DNA from: CAXBCP01 sp963977005
GTDB lineage: Bacteria; Pseudomonadota; Alphaproteobacteria; MPNO01; UBA830
Direction of reading: 5' to 3'
Assembly (NCBI GenBank): GCA_963977005.1
Contig: CAXBMQ010000003.1
Span: forward strand, 194,971-258,970
DNA length: 64,000 bases
Shown here: positions 63,479 through 64,000 of the stretch, in pieces
Layout: each line of letters starts with the position of its first letter
Position numbering within the stretch: position 1 is the stretch's first letter
Translations under genes and position numbers: made by a program
Notes under the pieces: model-generated
The model's database searches: none
What the model saw: only the letters and a program-made list of their open reading frames with translations
Told to the model about the DNA's origin: nothing

Positions 63479-63877
63479 TCAGTAATCCGCGTAGGATTTT
63501 TCTTCGATGATGCGCGCCCCGAGCAGCGTGTTGATCGACCGTTTTATGTCCGCGCGAACGTCGTTCAGACGATAGACCGAGCGTGCGAGATCGATGAATA
63601 CCTGTCCGAAATCCTGCCGGCTTTCGCATTCCCGGATGGCGTCTTCGGTTTCCCACAGCCGTTCGTTCACCGCTTTCAGCTGGGCGGACATCTCGGATAT
63701 CTGCTCTGACGTCTCGACGGCGAGGTTCAGGGCGTTGGTCAGCGTTGCCAACTCGTAGGTGACGTTCGCACGCTTCATCGCATCGTCGATACGTTCGGAC
63801 TTGATCTCGAGAATAGTGATCTTGTCGATCAGTTCTCCCGGGGCCGCGTCGATTTTTATGGATGGTATGTGCCCCAT
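63479..63877 (-). CDS. DUF6165 family protein
   Basis: 132 residues. The conserved opening IKIDAAPGELIDKITILEIKSERI and helical LATLTNALNLAVETSEQIS, LWETEDAIRECESRQDFGQVFIDLARSVYRLNDVRADIKRSIN fit this family of unknown function, which is common beside glycosyltransferase genes. The start overlaps the stop of the upstream gene (TAATG), so it is coupled to the partial gene at the window edge. Confidence 0.85.
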   Translation of the reverse strand: MGHIPSIKIDAAPGELIDKITILEIKSERIDDAMKRANVTYELATLTNALNLAVETSEQISEMSAQLKAVNERLWETEDAIRECESRQDFGQVFIDLARSVYRLNDVRADIKRSINTLLGARIIEEKSYADY

Positions 63878-64000
63878 TACGCGTCCTTCGCAATAGCAGC
63901 CGATATCCGGTCGAAGACGCCGGCCCAGTCGCCGGGATATTCCTGGCGGACCAGGCGCATGCTGTCATACCAGGGAGACGATTCGCCTTTCAGACCCCAG
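63877..64000 (-). CDS. C-terminal end of a TPR/glycosyltransferase-like protein (partial)
   Basis: Only 40 codons plus stop are inside the window. The visible tail WGLKGESSPWYDSMRLVRQE followed by GDWAGVFDRI resembles the C-terminal ends of TPR-containing O-GlcNAc-transferase-like proteins (DSPWYPSxRLFRQ-type motif). Its gene is cut by the right edge; the assignment rests on this motif and the DUF6165 neighbour. Confidence 0.6.
   Translation of the reverse strand, partial: WGLKGESSPWYDSMRLVRQEYPGDWAGVFDRISAAIAKDA

Overview
The window looks like a GC-rich alphaproteobacterial chromosome with a broad catabolic repertoire. Supporting signs are an alphaproteobacterial-type elongator tRNA-Met, a HemP-type haem-uptake cluster, and many acyl-CoA, Rieske, TRAP-transporter and GMC-oxidoreductase genes. 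It resembles marine or soil Rhodospirillales-like organisms, but that placement is an inference from gene content only. Almost all of the sequence is coding. No CRISPR array, rRNA operon, transposase or integrase was seen.

Layout. 1-4040 (minus): an acyl-CoA catabolic set (CoA ligase cut by the left edge, DUF35 protein, SCP-x/Ltp-like thiolase, enoyl-CoA hydratase) with a MarR regulator. 4151-9480: an FMN alpha-hydroxy-acid oxidase, two secreted ricin-type lectins, and a divergent membrane-anchored 7TMR-DISM/AraC regulator. 9600-18161: aldehyde dehydrogenase, Gfo/Idh oxidoreductase, DUF3179 protein, molybdopterin oxidoreductase, and a NitT/TauT-type ABC importer on the other strand. 18558-20636: mnmA, a hydroxypyruvate isomerase-like gene and tRNA-Met.

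20637-29700 is a complete haem-acquisition block: hemP, TonB-dependent receptor, hemS, hmuT, hmuU, hmuV, exbB, two exbD genes and tonB. It is bracketed by the tRNA-Met 3' end and an isolated 16-bp copy of that end, so it looks like a tRNA-integrated genomic island without its integrase. A candidate Fur-like operator lies before hemP.

29777-45510: a GMC oxidoreductase with a Tat-signal partner, two methyltransferases, and a long plus-strand run of GMC oxidoreductase, TRAP transporter, DMT exporter, double-VOC protein, flavin monooxygenase, DUF4197 protein and TauD-type dioxygenase. An MFS transporter and a 60-residue protein lie on the minus strand.

45570-64000: a glutamine-synthetase-like enzyme abutting a Rieske oxygenase (the gene pairing known from aniline-type amine oxidation); a thiol dioxygenase operon; glutathione-dependent formaldehyde dehydrogenase; a tightly overlapping UbiD/hydrolase/enoyl-CoA hydratase operon; two acyl-hydrolase lipoproteins; a two-subunit ring-hydroxylating oxygenase facing a TetR regulator across a palindrome; class II aldolase, MBL-fold protein and MsrB; and a DUF6165 gene beside the end of a glycosyltransferase-like gene cut by the right edge.

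The most interesting points are the tRNA-bounded haem island, the second ExbD whose essential transmembrane Asp is Asn, the GS-Rieske pair, the lectin/membrane-AraC locus, and a fused VOC protein whose metal ligands sit in the N-terminal rather than the C-terminal module.
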